Source of the DNA: Sinomicrobium weinanense
GTDB taxonomy: Bacteria > Bacteroidota > Bacteroidia > Flavobacteriales > Flavobacteriaceae
Reading direction: 5' to 3'
NCBI RefSeq assembly: GCF_018863395.1
Contig: NZ_JAHKRR010000002.1
Span: forward strand, 434,001 to 498,000
DNA: 64,000 bases
Below are positions 62,901 to 64,000 of this stretch, piece after piece. Every line of letters starts with the position of its first letter. Within the stretch, counting starts at the first letter, position 1. Made by a program: the position numbers and the translations under genes. A model generated the notes under the pieces. That model worked only from the letters and a program-made list of their open reading frames with translations, did not search any database and had not been told where the DNA came from.

Positions 62901-63035
62901 CTGTACTAAAATATTGGTACCGGGCAACGGCTGGTTATCCGCATCCGTCACTTTCCCCGTGATCGTATTTTGCGCATAAACGCCTGCGGGAAATATGGCA
63001 AGACAACATAGCAGCCAAAACAATTTTACCTTCAT
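59919..63035 (-). CDS. susC: SusC/RagA family TonB-linked outer-membrane transporter (glucan locus)
   Basis: The 1038-aa protein has a signal peptide (ending GVYAQN), a CarbopepD_reg-like domain (residues about 25-95), the plug (about 115-225, IQGKVPGINIINSDQPG and VLKDASSASIYGLRAANGVVIVTTKQG) and the barrel, ending NTKTFIFGINLEL. It takes up oligosaccharides with TonB energy. It is the first gene of the second polysaccharide locus; no anti-sigma or HTCS regulator is seen in the window. Confidence 0.97.
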   Translation of the reverse strand: MKVKLFWLLCCLAIFPAGVYAQNTITGKVTDADNQPLPGTNILVQGTNRYAVTDFDGNFSIEASPGEVLEVTYVGFKDRQVTVGDETTLNIVLQEDTSELDEVVVVGYGTQKKADLTGSISSIEAEDIVRQPALTATQAIQGKVPGINIINSDQPGATPTVIIRGLGTALSGRDPLYIVDGMPVDNIKTISPSDILKVDVLKDASSASIYGLRAANGVVIVTTKQGKKGKARFSFDSFYGAKSILNPVKMANPDQYINYFNEGAAAIGGYTLQQQQLYNTDWYNELAQVGSINNNTFAVSGGSDHIDYYFSYNHYEEEGVIEDHKYRRGTIKNNNVYKLFDDKLKLTQNLNISFTNENPKPLGAFNNAYRQSPLVPVRYENGRWGQAFVNQTTGIVTYQAGPGESVGRLYSHGNPMADVFFQNEKIHTTTLQGGFTAEFSITDYLKATSRFGATKYFFDKRVFNPTRERWIASDPTRTYEEFEESRSNATNEETGVIPTSWAYNSLYIEDKETFRWNWDGFLTFDKTFDKHHLNVVLGGSKEKTNVGKRLYGKAYEVPEKEQYWSIQHASGLFDNVSENVYYTPRTLMSYFARTQYNFDNKYYITATIRRDGSSVFRTGENFWENFPSFGLGWTVSNEDFLKDSKSINFLKIRGGWGRLGNQNVPLNVNQIHTSTGSAGQNYVLGPNQELMFGASVASPVKDLTWEIVEEWGVGLDFNLLDYRLSGSVDYYDKTTKNMILLVQPLLDSQFAEDFYDHGAEVSNKGMEFTLEWKDNISEDWSYTIGGNFSFNKNMVENVKPAYDGMLGGSLSNGRITKRLEEGQPLGAWWMWETEGVWQNQGEIDSNPSIEGAAPGHLRYKDQNEDGVIDDRDKKFFGSYIPKYNYGVHLGLNYKNIDFSVDGFGVGGNKVYNGLKNTRTDNENITADTYNTRWTGEGSTNVHPGADRDIEASDYYLENGAFFRINNITLGYTLPDFSRYVSKLRFYFTAQNPFMFTDYSGFTPEIIGGEGGNPYRTAGVELSAYPNTKTFIFGINLEL

Positions 63036-63351
63036 AACAAAAGATTTGAATTTAGTCGAAGATAAAATTAGAGACTCCCCGTGTTTTAAGATGTAGTAGT
63101 AGCACTACAAGAAAAGCGAAAAGCAAAAAAACATTCACAATTAATTAACAATCAACATATTAAAAAAACGAAAAAATTAAGCACTTCCTAAAATTTTAAC
63201 ATGTTGATGTAGGAATGATGAGTTGTTTTATCGCAAAACCCGAGACGTTTTTTTGTCGAAACATCAAATAACAGGTGTAAATTTTACCAGATATTGATGT
63301 TATATCCAAAATGATCCTGATCCCAGCCTTTTTTTATTAACATTTAACACC
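63036..63351. other. Intergenic region upstream of the second susC
   Basis: A+T-rich DNA without a gene. The word TTGATGT occurs at 63204-63210 and 63294-63300 and inverted (ACATCAA) at 63261-63267, which might be a regulator site. No convincing TAnnTTTG box was found. Confidence 0.35.
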
Positions 63352-64000
63352 TCAATTCGCCCGGAAGGTTTTTGTTGTTCTCGGATTGACCGTAGCATTA
63401 TCGTGATCATTATACTTCAGGAACTTTTGATGAAGCCGTGCAACCGTTTCTTTATATGCTTCCTCTCCGATCAGGTTGTTTTCCTGCCCCAGGTCTTTGG
63501 AAAGGTCGTACAGTTCGGTAGCCTTATTATCCCTGTCTACCACAAGCACCAGGCTCCCTTCGCGGATGGCCCCGTCGTAGGCAAAGCCTGCCTGGTATAG
63601 AATAAACTCGTGCAGGGGATCGTCTTCCGCCTGCTGCCCTGTAAAAACGGGGAGCAGCGATGCGCTGTCCATAGCCTGGTCTTCTTCCATTTGTTGTTGG
63701 GTGAGTTCGTACATGGTGGCCACCCAGTCGTGCCCTACGATCAACTGATCGGACACTGTACCCGGTGGGATCACCGAACCTGTTTCTGAACCGTCTCCCC
63801 ATTTCGCGATAAAAGGGACCCTGTGCCCCCCTTCGTAAACAGAGGCCTTATAATCGCGTAACGGGCCGTTGTTATCGTGTTCAGGATCGCCATAGTGCGT
63901 TACATTAGGCCAGAGTGCCCCGTTGTCGCTTGTAAAGATGATCAGGGTATTATCTGCTATACCTTCTTCCTCGAGTTTATCCATGATCTTGCCGACCTGG
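63352..64000 (-). CDS. C-terminal part of a sulfatase (5' end outside window)
   Basis: The frame is open to the right edge (QVGKIMDKLEEEG) and about 215 codons are seen. NTLIIFTSDNGALWPNVTHYG, NGPLRDYKASVYEGGHRVPFIAKW and the tail ELYDLSKDLGQENNLIGE are characteristic of type I (S1) sulfatases. The active-site CxPSR segment that becomes formylglycine lies outside the window. The enzyme removes sulfate from a glycan or other ester. It is 316 bp upstream of susC in the same direction and could belong to the same locus or to one further right. Confidence 0.93.
   Translation of the reverse strand, partial: QVGKIMDKLEEEGIADNTLIIFTSDNGALWPNVTHYGDPEHDNNGPLRDYKASVYEGGHRVPFIAKWGDGSETGSVIPPGTVSDQLIVGHDWVATMYELTQQQMEEDQAMDSASLLPVFTGQQAEDDPLHEFILYQAGFAYDGAIREGSLVLVVDRDNKATELYDLSKDLGQENNLIGEEAYKETVARLHQKFLKYNDHDNATVNPRTTKTFRAN

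Overview
The window looks like a chromosomal segment of a flavobacterium (phylum Bacteroidota, probably Flavobacteriaceae). Evidence is two SusC/SusD pairs, a type IX secretion sorting domain, a TamL-like outer-membrane lipoprotein, LytTR and DUF4251 proteins, and TAnnTTTG-type -7 boxes instead of sigma70 promoters. The genus cannot be fixed from sequence reading alone. No rRNA, tRNA or CRISPR array was seen.

Layout. (1) 1-8432 is an accessory, defence-like region. It holds a partial unknown gene, type I restriction subunit hsdR, an AlbA_2 (Schlafen-type) ATP-binding protein, remnants of at least two related genes, an orphan DUF6088/AbiEi-like antitoxin, a broken XRE regulator, and an alpha/beta hydrolase with a Coa1-like membrane protein. 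The AlbA_2 family members here carry 10- to 13-bp tandem repeats just before their C-terminal winged helix. The 11-bp and 10-bp repeats shift the reading frame when copy number changes. (2) 8433-10156 has no gene. It holds a 126-bp tandem repeat with strong palindromes and an orphan plus-strand terminator. (3) 10157-17985 is a surface-adhesin cassette: a giant T9SS protein broken by a frameshift, and an outer-membrane barrel gene whose signal peptide is split by a 294-bp mobile element inserted in frame. (4) 18206-24674 holds a TPR histidine kinase with a LytTR regulator, a DUF4251 lipoprotein, an S41 peptidase and an OprO/OprP-type porin. (5) 24955-41702 (minus) is a ten-gene mannoside utilisation locus: GH92, SusC, SusD, two lipoproteins, sugar porter, ROK kinase, mannose-6-P isomerase, sialate O-acetylesterase and a GntR regulator. 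A 20-bp palindrome downstream of the GH92 promoter box is the likely operator. (6) 41916-51249 is mostly housekeeping: ORF6N protein, rRNA/tRNA methyltransferase, TamL, fbaA, accD, rpsO, pnp. (7) 51250-52745 holds a 263-bp mobile-element-like repeat and a MarR-GNAT fusion gene with its own palindromic operator. (8) 52805-63035 (minus) is a second polysaccharide locus, probably for beta-1,2-glucan: SusC, SusD, GH144-type glucanase, metallophosphoesterase, esterase, GH3. A sulfatase runs off the right edge.

How it works together. In the mannoside locus, GH92 would free mannose outside the cytoplasm and SusCD would import oligosaccharides across the outer membrane. The sugar porter would then carry mannose inward, the ROK kinase phosphorylate it, and the isomerase convert it to fructose-6-P, with GntR sensing a sugar phosphate. 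The second locus has the same logic for glucan. The most unusual signals are the frame-cycling repeats of the AlbA_2 genes, the in-frame mobile element in the barrel gene, and the 126-bp repeat field.
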